DNA from: Ligustrum vulgare
Lineage: Eukaryota > Streptophyta > Magnoliopsida > Lamiales > Oleaceae
Length of the DNA stretch: 64,000 nt
Direction: 5' to 3'
Assembly (NCBI GenBank): GCA_963555705.1
Contig: OY743174.1
Span: forward strand, 57,310,234 to 57,374,233
The notes under the pieces were generated by a model. That model was not told the origin of the DNA. It saw only the letters and a program-made list of their open reading frames with translations, and did no database searches. Numbering within the stretch: position 1 is the first letter of the stretch; each line of letters opens with the position of its first letter. Below, piece after piece: positions 43,653-55,307 of the stretch. The translations under genes and the position numbers were made by a program.

Positions 43653-44400
43653 TTCTTGAACTTCTTGGCTAATTCCTCTATTCTGCAAGAATTTTTACAC
43701 TATTGTCAAGAAATCACTAAAGATGTACATAGTTTGAGGTTCTTGAACAAATTCTCACACAGAATTGAATGCAAAACTACCCAGGAATCAACTTAAATTC
43801 TACAACAATTTTGTATAGAATTGTGAAGAAATCATTTGACATTTACACAGTTTAAGATTCTAGAAAAAATTCTGGCACAAAAAACTGAATGCAAAACTAT
43901 CTGGGAATATACAAGAAAATGAAATTTGTCAAATTTTCAAGAAAAAAAGAGCAAAATAATCTGAACTTATTTCCCTGAAAAATGCCTCAAAGTTTCTTTG
44001 CAAAGAACCGTTGTAAATCAAAACACAATCAAGAAGAAATAATAAAAACTGAAATATCTAAAGCTAAAGCTAACGGTAAAAGCAATTACCTTTTGACAGT
44101 TTCAGATTTTGAAATTGAACAGTGGAAGGCTACCGTTGGAAAAAAATTCCTTTCTAACTCATTCAATAACCCTATGAAAGAACCATATTCACTTGTACAA
44201 AATATTCAGAATCTTGAATCCCAGAAATCTCAGCAATTGAACACAAGTTTTTCTTGATAATCGAATGAAGTAACCAGAACCCAGTTGATAAAATTGCTTT
44301 TATTTTATGATGAATTTGAAGGAAATATGGAGAAGAAGATTGATAAGAATTGGGTGAATAAAGTACAGTGAAACATTCGTGTTGTGTATTAATTATTAAA
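43653..44400 (-). promoter_or_regulatory. RopGEF 5' UTR with probable leader intron
   Basis: An acceptor TTCTTGCAG ends at 43683 and a donor AAAAG|GTAATT has exon end 44090. This suggests a 407-nt 5' UTR intron (43683-44089), with a leader exon to its right. An in-frame TAA just upstream of the acceptor supports an ATG at 43650-43652. The plus-strand frame at 43982-44257 is a chance antisense frame. Confidence 0.45.
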
Positions 44401-44823
44401 TGTTAATTGAAATAATACGATATTTATATGTACTTTACATGTATGGATGCGCAGGCACCGGCCCAATCATAGAAATATATAATTTTTATTGGTACCATAG
44501 CATAACTTCAGAAATAATTTGCATAGAAGTCAAGAAAAAAAACATTAAATTAAAATTAATCTTATATAGCATCAGTAGTGTTAGCAAACTTCATCTAAAA
44601 GGTAAAATCTATGTACTAAGAATATGAGAGAGGCGCCAATCAATCATGCTACAAGAACATAATATTTAACATAAAGTTATACACCTGCACACATGACAAC
44701 GCGCCAATAGGGTCATTGCCACCTTCCAATTATGAGATTAAGTTAATAAGTTGGGATATTTTTAGAAATACGATTACGAGGTATTAATTGGTTTACGGTT
44801 TATATTTGACAATAAAATTAGAG

Positions 44824-44997
44824 TAATTCTAGGGAAACATTTTTTATGAACATTTTTAAATGACATTGTAATATGTCACACATTCATTGACTGGTGAAAA
44901 TAACTACCTCACAACTTATTTTTTCACCATCCAATAAACATACGCTATGTCAAAATGTCACTTAAAAATGTTCACAATAAATGTCTCCATAGAATTA
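44824..44997. mobile_element. MITE with long terminal inverted repeats
   Basis: 174 bp. Ends TAATTCTAGGGAAACATTT and, inverted, TAATTCTATGGAGACATTT, with similarity extending about 43 bp inward (TGAACATTTTTAARTGACATT). No coding capacity; family not assigned. Confidence 0.8.
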
Positions 44998-45035
44998 TTG
45001 ATGAAATTATGGGTGGACTCAATATTAAATTAATT

Positions 45036-45585
45036 TATTAAATACTTTAGCAAGTTGTGACATTAATGACACATTAGCTTAGACATCCATGTTATGTTAT
45101 TCATGGTATCAAGATGTTATTTTTTTAATATATAAAATATTTTTTTGTTTTATAATCTTATTCTTAATCTTATTTTAATATTTTCTACATTAAAGTTGAA
45201 TAACCGTTACCAAAATCCACACATAGTTTCCCGTCAATTTTTTTTTTCAAAATTTGAAATTTTTTGCTAAAATAAAAAATAGTGTATTAAATACTTTAGC
45301 AAGTTGTGTCATTAATGACACATTAGCGTAGGCATCCGTGCTATGTTATTCATGGTATCAAGATGTTGTTTTTTGGCATATGGAACTTGTACAACTTTAC
45401 TTACAATGTATAATGTGACAAATTGTGATGTATTAATTTTGAAGATGATGCGATGTGAGAACTAACAGGATTGTTCCACATTAGTGTTGTAAGTAAAAGT
45501 TGTACAAAAAATTGTACATGTATCATGATTCTATTTTTCTAATGTATAAAATATTTTTTTGTTTTATAATAATTATTATTCTTTT
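45036..45585. repeat. Direct repeat pair, second copy split by a MITE
   Basis: TATTAAATACTTTAGCAAGT through CATGGTATCAAGATGTT at 45036-45128 recurs at 45285-45374. The following module TATAAAATATTTTTTTGTTT is at about 45130-45155 for the first copy and about 45540-45565 for the second. The second copy is therefore interrupted, mainly by the MITE at 45387-45507. Confidence 0.75.
45387..45507. mobile_element. 121-bp MITE with 20-bp inverted repeats
   Basis: Left end TTGTACAACTTTACTTACAA. The right end is its inverted copy with one extra T (TTGTACAACTTTTACTTACA). It sits inside the second copy of a direct repeat, showing that it is a later insertion. Confidence 0.8.
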
Positions 45586-47071
45586 GATAATTAAAGTATT
45601 ATTTTGATTTCGTAAAATATGTAATATGAATGTCAAACGATCTCAACGAGAAGTTTAATATAAACTAATAAATGAGAGTAAATTATAAATATATTATCCA
45701 TAAAAGAGTCTCAAAATTAAAGGTGAATATTTTATTTTTACTTTTCCTCTATATATCTCATTCATTTTAATTTATATCATTCAAGTCTTATAATTCTATC
45801 TATAATTTGATAACTAAATTCAATTTAGTCATATATGATTAATTATAGTTCGAGTTATTTTTCTTATCAAATTTAAACAAATAATAAATATACGAATTTT
45901 CAAAGTAAATTCAATTAAGTTGTGTTAATTTTTACAACTTAATATTCGATCATCAATTTGACATTACTTTTATTTATTTATTGATTCCATTCATTTTCTA
46001 TTTTTATTATATATTTAAATAACTACAACATGCAGAATATATATCACAGATTTTAACAATTAGTTCATATAATTTTTATTAAACAATTGATCAATCAACA
46101 ATTTTTATTAAAATATTAAATTAATAATGTAACAATATGAACAAAAAAATTGTCAATATGAAGAAAGAAAAATCGATTCATATAACAATATTTATTAAAA
46201 TTAATGATTATTTTTTTAGGAAAACAGCTGAAATTAATATTTAATGCTTAAAAATCAAAATATACGAAAAAATTTATCTTACATATCTTTTGAGAAGAAT
46301 ATGATGAAGAACAATATATAAAAAGAAAAACGTCGGTTCTACTAAGAATATGTAAGTTTGAGTCTTCCATATATATTGTATGAGCCTAATTTTATAGTTC
46401 AGATTTTTTTTAAAAAAAAAAAAAATTATTGAACGTTCGAACTAGAAATCGATTTGATATATATGTTCGCAGTACAATCGCTATTACACTTAATTCATGA
46501 CTCGTTTTCTCACAAAGATGGTAAAACAATTCATTGGTCTGTAATTTTATTAAAATATTAAAATAATAATTATATGTTGTAAAAATGGTAAAACTTTATT
46601 TTTTAATTCATTGTAATAGTATTTACAGTAAATCATTCCATGTTTTTCTTCCGTTCAACACATGAGTGTGATACTAGTTTATTTAAAACTGAAGTATGAA
46701 AAAAGGGTATAATTCATCTTTTTATTATTAATTTATTGAGTTTATGTAAAGTCATACATAAGTAACATAACCACGTTACAAATTATAAATGCATTCTAAG
46801 TATTCAGATAAAAAATAATAATAATAAATAAATAAATGCATTCGAAGTAGGTGTATTTTAATTTTTTAAATCTCAACACTCCATTGGTTAAGAGGGTGGT
46901 TAATATGGTTTAATACTCTCAATGTTTAGGCCAATTGATAGGACGTGGATATCACTAAATTGACATATAACTTGTGAACGTGCAACGTGGTGTTGCGGCA
47001 CATTTCAATGAAATGCATGAATCTTCATTTTAAGTTGAGTTGACCACAAAATTACTTAGCCTCGTGGAGAT
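45586..47071. other. AT-rich intergenic stretch, no gene
   Basis: Long AT-rich sequence with no frame above background, no LTR and no clear inverted repeat. Homopolymer A/T tracts near 46410-46425. Confidence 0.5.
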
Positions 47072-47074
47072 TAA

Positions 47075-47250
47075 GAGGATGTTTGGTAATGGTAAAAATT
47101 TTACTTCAACTTTTCAAATTTAATTTCAATCATCCATTTTTAGTCAAGAGCACAATTTTTGACTTTTCAAACTTTTTTAAACCACACATCCATCAAAAAA
47201 ACTAAAAAAACTCATAAAAATTAAAATTTTTCACATTATTAAACAGACTC
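47075..47250. mobile_element. Tourist-like MITE
   Basis: 176 bp, inverted ends GAGGATGTTTGGTAATG and GAGTCTGTTTAATAATG, with a 3-bp duplication TAA on both sides (47072-47074, 47251-47253). Confidence 0.78.
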
Positions 47251-47484
47251 TAAATTCAGATTTTTAATAAATTTTGATAAAAATTAATAAAATGTAAGGT
47301 TGAACAATTATAAATCACGTGAAATATACGATTGAGATTAATTGTTGACTTTAATTTTAATTTTAATTTTAATTTGTAACAAACATATGCTTATTTTGCA
47401 AGATGGCCATAGTTCTCTCATTTTTTTTTTTTAAAAGGTGATGAACTATCAATGAACATCAAGTACATTTGGATATTTAATCTT

Positions 47485-48938
47485 GGGTAAATAGCATAAA
47501 TGGTTCCCAATCTTTGACTTTTTTGCAAAAATAGTCTACAACGTTTAGATTTTGACATTTATACCCTCAGAATCACTAACGTTGTGAAAATGGTCCATAC
47601 CGTTAGATTTCGTTAGTTTTCACCGTTAAAAAACGTGCAAATAACACAAATGATCCCTAATCTTTGAGTTTCTTGCGAAAATAGTCCCTAACATATTAAG
47701 GTCATGCTTGACATATTTAGTTTGTAACCTCCAAACGTTTGGTTTATTTAGTCCCTAACATATTAATCCCCATCTGAAACCAATTATTTCAAATAATGTG
47801 GTTGATAATTATAATTTTTTGAAGAATTCGTGATTAAAAAAAAATTGAATTTATTTGTAAATTATTTTATTGATTGAATGTATGGTTGAAAATGTGTTTT
47901 AAAAAAAAAGTTTATTCTGAATTTCTAAAATGTACAATAAAATATTTAACAAAAATTCACCGCATTAACATTTCAACCTATTGGTAAAAAAAAAAATAAT
48001 AATAAATTCATGGAGTATAAACAAACAAATATATTGGACATCATTTTAGGAATTGAATAACAAATATGTTTTTATCAGTTCTACTTTCTATTTCGATTTT
48101 GAAAACCAATCGATTTAAAAAGTAAGTTTGGAGAATTTAGGTTAAAAAGTAAGACTTTTTTTTAAATTCTTTTTTTTAATTTATGCATAAATTAAAAATA
48201 AATATATTAATAGAATGTGTGAAAGAAAACGAGTTTTAAAAAAAAAAAATGAAATTTTGAAAATCGATGTTGATAGGTTCTCAAAATTGAAAATAAATTA
48301 AAATAGAATTCATCAAAACATATTTATTATTCAATTCCTAAAATGATGTCCAATGTATTTGTTTGTTTATGTTTCATGAATTTATTATTATTTTTTTACC
48401 AATAGATTGAACTATTAATGCAGTAAATTTTGGTTAAATATTTTATTGTACACTTTAGAAATCTAGAATAAATTTTGTTTTTTAAAAACTCGTTTTCAAC
48501 CATACATTCCATCAATAAAATAATTTACAAATAAATTCATTTTTTAATCAAAAGTTCTTCAAAAAATTACAATTAAAAGCCACATTATTTGAAATAATTG
48601 GTCTCAAATAGGGTCTTTATAAGTTAGAGACTAAATACGCCAAACGTATAGTGACTTAATATGCGAAGGACTAAATACGCCAAATGTTTGGAGGTTACAA
48701 ACTAAATATGCAAAACATGACCTTAATATGTTAGGGACTATTATAACAAGAAATTCAAAGGTTAGAGACCATTTGTGTTATTTGCACGTTTTTAACAGTT
48801 GATACTAACGAAATCTAACGGTAGGAACCATTTTCTCAACGTTTTGGTGATTCTGATGATATAAATGCCAAAATTTAAATGTTAGGAACCATTTACGCAA
48901 GAAACCTAAAGGTTGGGGACCATTTGTGCTATTTACTC
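47485..48938. mobile_element. Mutator-type foldback element (1454 bp)
   Basis: The whole element is a long inverted repeat: the left arm 47485 to about 48130 pairs with the right arm about 48270-48938 around a short AT-rich centre. Ends GGGTAAATAGCATAAATGG and, inverted, GAGTAAATAGCACAAATGG. Perfect 9-bp target duplication TTTAATCTT at 47476-47484 and 48939-48947, the length made by Mutator-like transposases. Arms share ordered blocks such as ATTTTGACATTTATACCCTC, GTCCCTAACATATTAAGGTC and AATAAATTCATGRA. No coding capacity. Arms are clearly diverged (many substitutions and indels), so it is old. Confidence 0.92.
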
Positions 48939-49043
48939 TTTAATCTTTGATGGTAGAAGCAAAGGTAAGCTAACAACTCTAATTATGCAATCAGGTAACA
49001 AATTTCATAACAAGTTTAAGTAAAATAATTTTTCCGTTGTTTA

Positions 49044-49203
49044 GAGCTTGTTTGGTAGTCGAGAATTTTTTTTTCAACTTTTTCTCTAAACTCATTTTCA
49101 ATCACACATTTTTTATGGGATCCATCACTTTTACATTTTTAAACTTTTCAACTCCACTCTCAAAAATCTAAAACTCCTCCAAAATATCACACACCAAATA
49201 AGC
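49044..49203. mobile_element. Possible small MITE
   Basis: Inverted ends AGCTTGTTTGGTAGTC and AGCTTATTTGGTGTGTG around AT-rich DNA. Target duplication not clear. Confidence 0.4.
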
Positions 49204-49205
49204 TA

Positions 49206-50321
49206 TTCTTAAAATGCAACGAGCAACTAATGAAAAGTACTATTTAGTATTTAGTATTTACACATGGTTATCGAAATTGTTTCTTAAAATTATATTATGA
49301 CGTGTTAGTTTAATTATAAGGGTGTGTTAGATTGGGAAGGTGGAAAATAGCTGAAAAGAAAAATATTTTTTAAGGAATTAATTTGTCTGAAAAATATTTT
49401 CGTAAAAAATATCAATTGGAAGAGTTTGATTGATTTATTTTTTTAAATGAAAAAGTGGAGAATTTCTCAAATTTTGTTTTTTGATTTATATTATTTTACA
49501 TGACAAATTGCTTTGAAAATTGATTTTTCATGAAAAATCTATACATATCAAACAGAGCCAAAACTTATAAGTGGGGGGCTAGAGACGTGAAATATGTTGG
49601 ATGAATTTGTGAATAGTGACGCCTAATAAGTAGAATGATAGTTTGTAAATCCGTGCCGAAAATTGGACAGAGTAACGGCAAGAAAAATACAAACAAGAAG
49701 AAGAAGAAAAGTAAGGACAAAGCCGAGGTAAGAGTTGGACTCTTTGTCCTTAAGTGGAATTTGTCCCGCAATGGTGCCTACGAATTTCGGCAATCGACTT
49801 CCAAGATACAATGGCTTCACTTGTGTTTGTAGCACTCCAAAACACAAGTACAACGAACCAAATTTTGGCATATGTACTCCAAGGATAAAAATGAAAGAAA
49901 AATCAAAACAAATGCAATGATTTTGATTTTGGAGAGAAGAGATGATGATATATGTTTTGCATATCAAGATTTGTGAAATAGGACACCTAAAGGGTCCTAT
50001 TTATAGACCATGAAAGGGTGTTGATGAAATAGTTGATGCCAAACCATGCACCTTTATGAAAAAGTGTCTATTCACGGACAACCGTGCGGTCGCACGGTTT
50101 TACTAAAAAAATGGGAATTAAATTTGACGTGTGATAGCACCGTTTCCTAACCATGCGGTCTCATGGTCAAATATTTTGACCCGATTTCGTCATTTTTCGT
50201 AATTTCTTATTTATCCGATATTGATTTTCGAAATACAAAATATACCCTTCAATACATGTAGATAAATCAAAATTCTCTTTCGGGGGCGTTGCCCCCGAGC
50301 CTCCACGGGGGGCGCTGCCCC
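49206..50321. other. Repetitive intergenic DNA, possible LTR fragment
   Basis: No gene. The right part has ACCGTGCGGTCGCACGGTTT (50081-50100) and a GC-rich block CGGGGGCGTTGCCCCCG followed by GGGGGGCGCTGCCCC (50281-50321), motifs also common in plant LTRs. CCTATTTATAGACC at about 49998-50011 is TATA-like. Short open frames on both strands have no recognisable motif. Confidence 0.4.
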
Positions 50322-53300
50322 TGATAGGTGTATTTTATACACTTATTTCTATCCTAAAAGTATGATTTTATATGTTTGTTTTATAATATTTGCTATTTAT
50401 TTTGTATTATTTGTTTATATTTCAGAAATAATCTCAAAGTCGAGAAAATAATGGAATTGGAGCAAAAACAAGCAAATTGAATGATAAAAGAGCCAAAGTA
50501 TGCAAATCAAGAATGGATGAAGTAGATCAAGGGCTAAATTAAAAGAAAAGTCAAAGAAAGAACCAAATTGGTAGATTTCAGAAGTTCAAGGACCAAATTG
50601 CAAATATTCAATAGTTGATTCGGATCAAGATAAGATACTTGAGGACTTTTAGGATTCAATTGGATGCAATTAGAAGTCAAAAAGGAATGAAATATGGTAA
50701 GAACTTGTGTAGGGAGAGGGTTGATATTTGTGGGGTAAACTTGTGCAATTTGAATATAGAACTGACTGTAAAATCCCAAACCTTAAGAAATTAGATCCCG
50801 ACCTGAAATGTAGAACCAAACAGCTCAAGAAGTAGTTTGGGGGTGGGAAGGTTAGATTGAGTATGCATTAATGGATTTAAGACTTGAAGTTTTAATTTTG
50901 CATCTTTAGTGTAAGGGGTTTAAATCAATGGGTATAAACCATAAAAACCAGCATAAAAACAGAAAAATGCTGAAGGTCTTATTCCGCTCTTCAAATGCCT
51001 TTTTGACTCGAGCAAGTAAGTCTGGGGGATTCTCTGAATCTGGTACCCTAAACTCAACTGAGTTGGGAGTTGCCGACCTAAAGCTCGCTACAGGGGTCAA
51101 CTAGAAAGCAAGTACGGGGAGTGGACTTACACATAAGACGTTAAAACATCTTTAACTTTTCTGTTTAAGCCTTTATGACTCGGGCAATTAAGTCTGAGGG
51201 GTTCTCTGAACCTGGTACCCTAAGCTCAACTGAGTTGGGAGCTGCCGACCTAAAGCTCGCTACAGGGGTCATATAGAAAGCAAGTATGAAAAATATTGCA
51301 CAAAGATGATAAAAGACAAGGACATTAAAAGAAAAAAGTCGTCCAAATAAAAAAAGGGGGAATAAAATGGTATAAGCTTTGTTGATTGAGATTCCTAACA
51401 CTTTGTTAATTATTCTTGGTCTGTCGTGCATACTTGTCTACTCCTAACTGCCTTGTGTGGAAAAATGCAATGTATACATGTTTAGAAACCACATCATTAG
51501 GAAAGACCTCGGGATATGAGAGAAAAGCAGTAAGGTTGTGATCATCCATGAGAGGGTAAGGAAAATCAAAAGAAAATCATTGTTGACCACATGGGATTCG
51601 GGCTTACTCTTGCATAAAAAGTCACACATTGTCAAGTTTATTTTTGCATAAGTTTGCAGTTGATTTTGGCTATTCACACACACACAATGAAGTTGAGCAT
51701 CAGATGAATGAAAATATTTTATGTTGTTCATATTTCTTTTTCTAAAGTGAATTGTCAATTTGGGTTGTTGAAGCGCATGGTAAATAAGTTGATACAAGCA
51801 AAAATATATATTTTATTTAATTTGCCTTTTCATATTTATAGTTTATTTTATTTTGTTCGAGGACGAACAATAGTTCTAGTTTGGGGGTGTTGATAGGTGT
51901 ATTTTATACACTTATTTCTATCCTAAAAATATGATTTTATATGTTTGTTTTATAATATTTGCTATTTATTTTGTGTTAGTTGTTTATATTTCAGAAATAA
52001 TCTCAAAGTCGAGAACATAATGAAATTGGAGCAAAAACAAGCAAATTGAATGATAAAAGAGCCAAAGTATGCAAATCAAGAATGGATGAAGTAGATCAAG
52101 GGCTAAATTAAAAGAAAAGTCAAAGAAAGAACCAAATTGGGAGATTTCAGAAGTTCAAGGACCAAATTGCAAATATTCAATAGTTGATTCGGATCAAGAT
52201 AAGATACTTGAGGACTTTTAGGATTCAATTGGATGCAATTAGAAGTCAAAAAGGAATGAAATATGGTAAGAATATTACCATAAATTCATTCCAATCAAAC
52301 AAGATTTCTGGCAGATTTTTAGTCAGATTTGAAAGCTAATTTCGGGGCAGTAAACTTTTGAATTTGGAAAATAATATTTCAGGAAGAATTGTAATCCTTT
52401 AAGTTATCTTCCTAAAGGACTTTGAATCACCTTAATTTGATAAGGGAATAGAAAGATATGATCAAAATACTAAAGACTGTGCAATAAAAGGATGATGACC
52501 AAATTGCTGAAATTTAAAGAAGAAAAATGTAGCTGCCGGTATAACCGTGCAACCGCACGGTCAAAAAAATCAGCGACTGAAGTTTACCTGCAGAGTCATG
52601 CGATCGCGCATTTTTGAACCGTGCGGCCGCACGGTAGTCCCGACTGGGCCGCAGCTGGGCTTTTTGCGCATAATTCAGCAGTTTTTTCCTCACTTAACCT
52701 AAATCTCGGGAAAATCTATAAATACCAGACCTAAGGTACGAAATTAGGGGTTCCCAATTGATTGAAGAGAGGCCAAAACGCTGTCGGATTGGGGAGGGAT
52801 CCACTCCAAGCCAAGACACAATTGAAGAACGAAGATCAAGGGCATGAATAAGGTGACATCTATCCATTCCTTTTGTGATTTATATTCAATTATGTATCTA
52901 GGCTAGATTTTGAATGTTAGAATTGTGATGAAGCATTTATTTCCGGATTTTATGTATTGATTATCATTTAATTTCATAGTTCATGGGTTTGAGCAATTGA
53001 TATATACTATTTTTATCATTTAATTACTTGATCACTAGTTGTATGATTTTAGGTTGTGATTTCTTAAGTTCGAAAGATTGAGATTTCATTAGACTTGTAT
53101 CAATTGCCACAAAGTTCGATAGGGGATAGAAATATACCCCTATACTTTGTGTTATCTGCTATAGTATTCACTAAATTTGTAATGCCTTTCTATACATTTA
53201 GATTCGTCATAGAAATATAGTCGGATTGTGTATAGAAATAGATGTTGATTCTTGTCCGAAAGGGAGTCTTGACAATATTAGGAATATGGATTTTCAAAAC

Positions 53301-53579
53301 CTCGTGAATTATTGTTAGATGTTTAATTTAATGCGTAATTAATGTAATAAATGTGGATTCTCAATTCTAGCATGTTTTTCTCATATTTTCTCTAAATCAA
53401 ATTTCCTCGTTCTTTCTAGTTTAATTTTAATTCAAAATTCTCAAATTCAAACAATTTCTCGTTCCGGTTAAGGAATTGTAGTCTAAAATACAATTTAAAA
53501 CAATCTCTGTGGGATCGATATTCGGACTTAAAATTCACTTTATTACTTGCGCGACCCGTGCACTTGCAGAGCGTCGTCA
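50322..53579 (+). mobile_element. Gypsy-like LTR element with deleted interior and truncated 5' LTR
   Basis: A 382-bp direct repeat (50322-50703 and 51891-52272, only a few differences) starts TGATAGGTGTATTTTATACA. The right copy extends as a long LTR to about 53579 (GTGCACTTGC...GTCA). It is preceded by GAGGACGAACAATAG...TTTGGGGGTGT, the conserved 3' end and purine tract of many plant gypsy elements. The left copy stops abruptly, and what follows is only the 3' untranslated part of an element. Gag and pol are gone. The right LTR has a TATA-like CTATAAATACC near 52720 and GTGCGGCCGCAC-type palindromes. The left limit and right LTR end are inferred; no target duplication found. Confidence 0.75.
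50997..51287. repeat. Tandem duplication in the element's 3' untranslated region
   Basis: A block of about 117 bp (GACTCGRGCAAKTAAGTCTG ... GCCGACCTAAAGCTCGCTAC) occurs at 50997-51113 and 51169-51287. Confidence 0.85.
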
Positions 53580-54232
53580 CCCTCTCGACCTGACCGGATA
53601 GGTTGATCCCCGTTTGTACGCTCCGAAACTGCGAAGTGACAAACAATTTTACCTAAACGGATTGAGCCGAATTTTTGAGTATTTGGCCGAAGTCGACACA
53701 AAGTCGCTTTAGTTAGTTTTTCGATACTTAATCAATTTCTTGATTTATCGATTTATTAACCAATATTCAATAAAATAAACCATGAAATAGTGTATGACAA
53801 GAAAAAAAAAATGGTTTGTCGATCGACAAGTACCTTTATTTGACATTTGACGTTCCCATATGTGCAAAGTGATTGTGTGGCATAAGATTGACATTTCAAT
53901 AAAATTAAAATATAACCAAAATGTCAAAGTCTAGAGTCGATTTTTAGGCCAAACTTTATATAGACTTTCAATAAATAGTTGAAAATAAAATTCTTATATA
54001 ATGATTATATTAATAAACTTTTTATTGAAAGAAAATCCAAAGTTAAAATAATAATATTTTTTTTAAAAAAGGTGAATAAATTAAATAATTAACCACCAAC
54101 ATTTACATTTGATTATTAATCTATATAAACTCAAGAAATCACTTTTTAACCAATAGTAAATAATAAAATTTATTAGTATTTCATACTAATAACAATTGAT
54201 GAGAAGGCAAAATTTTCTCGCAGAATAAAAAT
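53580..54232. other. 3' flank of the C2 gene
   Basis: AT-rich. No further gene. Short frames lack motifs. Confidence 0.45.
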
Positions 54233-55307
54233 TCAGCTCGACTTTAAGTTGGTTTTCACTTCTTCCGTCGAATTTGTTTTCCTATAAAAGGACAAGAAAT
54301 TCCACCATTCCCCTTGCCAAAGATCCGTAATTGTCTTGTATATGGATTTGCCAATGTCATTTTTCTCTTGTACTTGTTCTCTTCCTTCTTTCTGCAAAAC
54401 AATCTGCAAAACCCTCTATTTGGTGAAATATTTTATTTAAAATTTACCATATTTTTGGAAAAGGGACAAGATGTTAACAATACTAGAAACTACAACTAAC
54501 TCGACTTACATTTGGAATGAATTTGAGCCCAATTTTTATTTGTCCTTTGTAAGTATCATCTTCAAGGACTACATTAAATGGGACTGGATTTAATTCTATC
54601 GATCCTCTGTAATTTCCCTCCACGATAATTCCTTTAAGATAGATTCTGATCAAAGAAAATTAGGTTATAGACCATTCATATTCGACCTTACAGATTTGCT
54701 CCCTTCCCCGTGACGGGGAGGGTACCAAATCCCTGTCCCTCACAAAGGGGGCGGGCCCCACACAAAAAATCCACCCCCCAGGGGGCTGAGATTTTTCCTC
54801 CCCTCCCCGCCACGGGAATGGGAGCAAAATCTTTTAACCTTATTTTAAGAAAAAATGATCGAACGTACATGGTTTCACCAACAAATCCACCGTCGATGAA
54901 ATATTCCTCGTCCATGATTTGAAGTTTAAGGTGGGTCAGATTCTCCAATTCAGACGAACCCAATTCAAATGTAAATTTCTCATTCCAGTATATCTTATCA
55001 TCATTGCCTGCAGAAGAGGAGTTAACCCCATGAGTTAAAAATTTCATTAAAAATAAATCGTAAATATTTTTCTAAGTGCTTGACCTTTTGAAGACTTGCT
55101 TCGGCACATTTGAGCACCACATTCAATATTAACATAATAAGTTTGATTCCCTGTGAGAATAAATAAGTTGAAGTATGAGAGCGATCGAGTATTATGCACT
55201 TTTGATATATGGTAAGATCGGACATATGACAATGTGTTACCGATAATATTGTTATTGTTAATGCCTTGAGCAGTAACGAGAAGTACTTCAAGAATTGCGC
55301 CTTTCAT
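54233..55307 (-). CDS. Small C2-domain protein (elicitor-responsive / 16 kDa phloem protein type)
   Basis: Single C2 domain expected to bind Ca2+ and membrane phospholipid; relatives are induced by elicitors or move in phloem. Five minus-strand exons give 188 residues: 55307-55241, 55150-55085, 55007-54869, 54645-54510, 54391-54233, all GT-AG and in frame. C2 strands are visible in MKGAILEVLLVTAQGI, NQTYYVNIECGAQ, IYWNEKFTFELG, LKLQIMDEEYFIDGGFVGET and YLKGIIVEGNYRGSIELNP. VVLEDDTYKGQIKIGLKF closes the domain. Typical Ca2+-binding Asp positions in loop 1 look replaced (AQGINNNNIIGNQT), so Ca2+ dependence is uncertain. The last exon adds a 52-residue tail with a Trp-rich patch (TDLWQGEWWNFLSFY). 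If the last GTAAGT donor (54504-54509) is not used, translation instead ends at a TAG at 54483-54485. Confidence 0.85.
54692..54832. mobile_element. GC-rich MITE in an intron of the C2 gene
   Basis: 141 bp in intron 3. Inverted ends AGATTTGCTCCCTTCCCCGT and AGATTTTGCTCCCATTCCCG, then GACGGGGAG / GGCGGGGAG. Sequence ACCTTA occurs just outside both sides (54686 and 54837), a possible target duplication. Base composition is strikingly GC-rich against AT-rich surroundings. Confidence 0.75.

Noticed and set aside
43982..44257. 91-codon plus-strand frame upstream of RopGEF
   Set aside because: No recognisable motif and it overlaps the probable RopGEF leader exon and intron on the other strand.
49565..49967. 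Several overlapping frames of 60-114 codons on both strands
   Set aside because: Hydrophobic or Lys-rich sequences without motifs in repetitive DNA.
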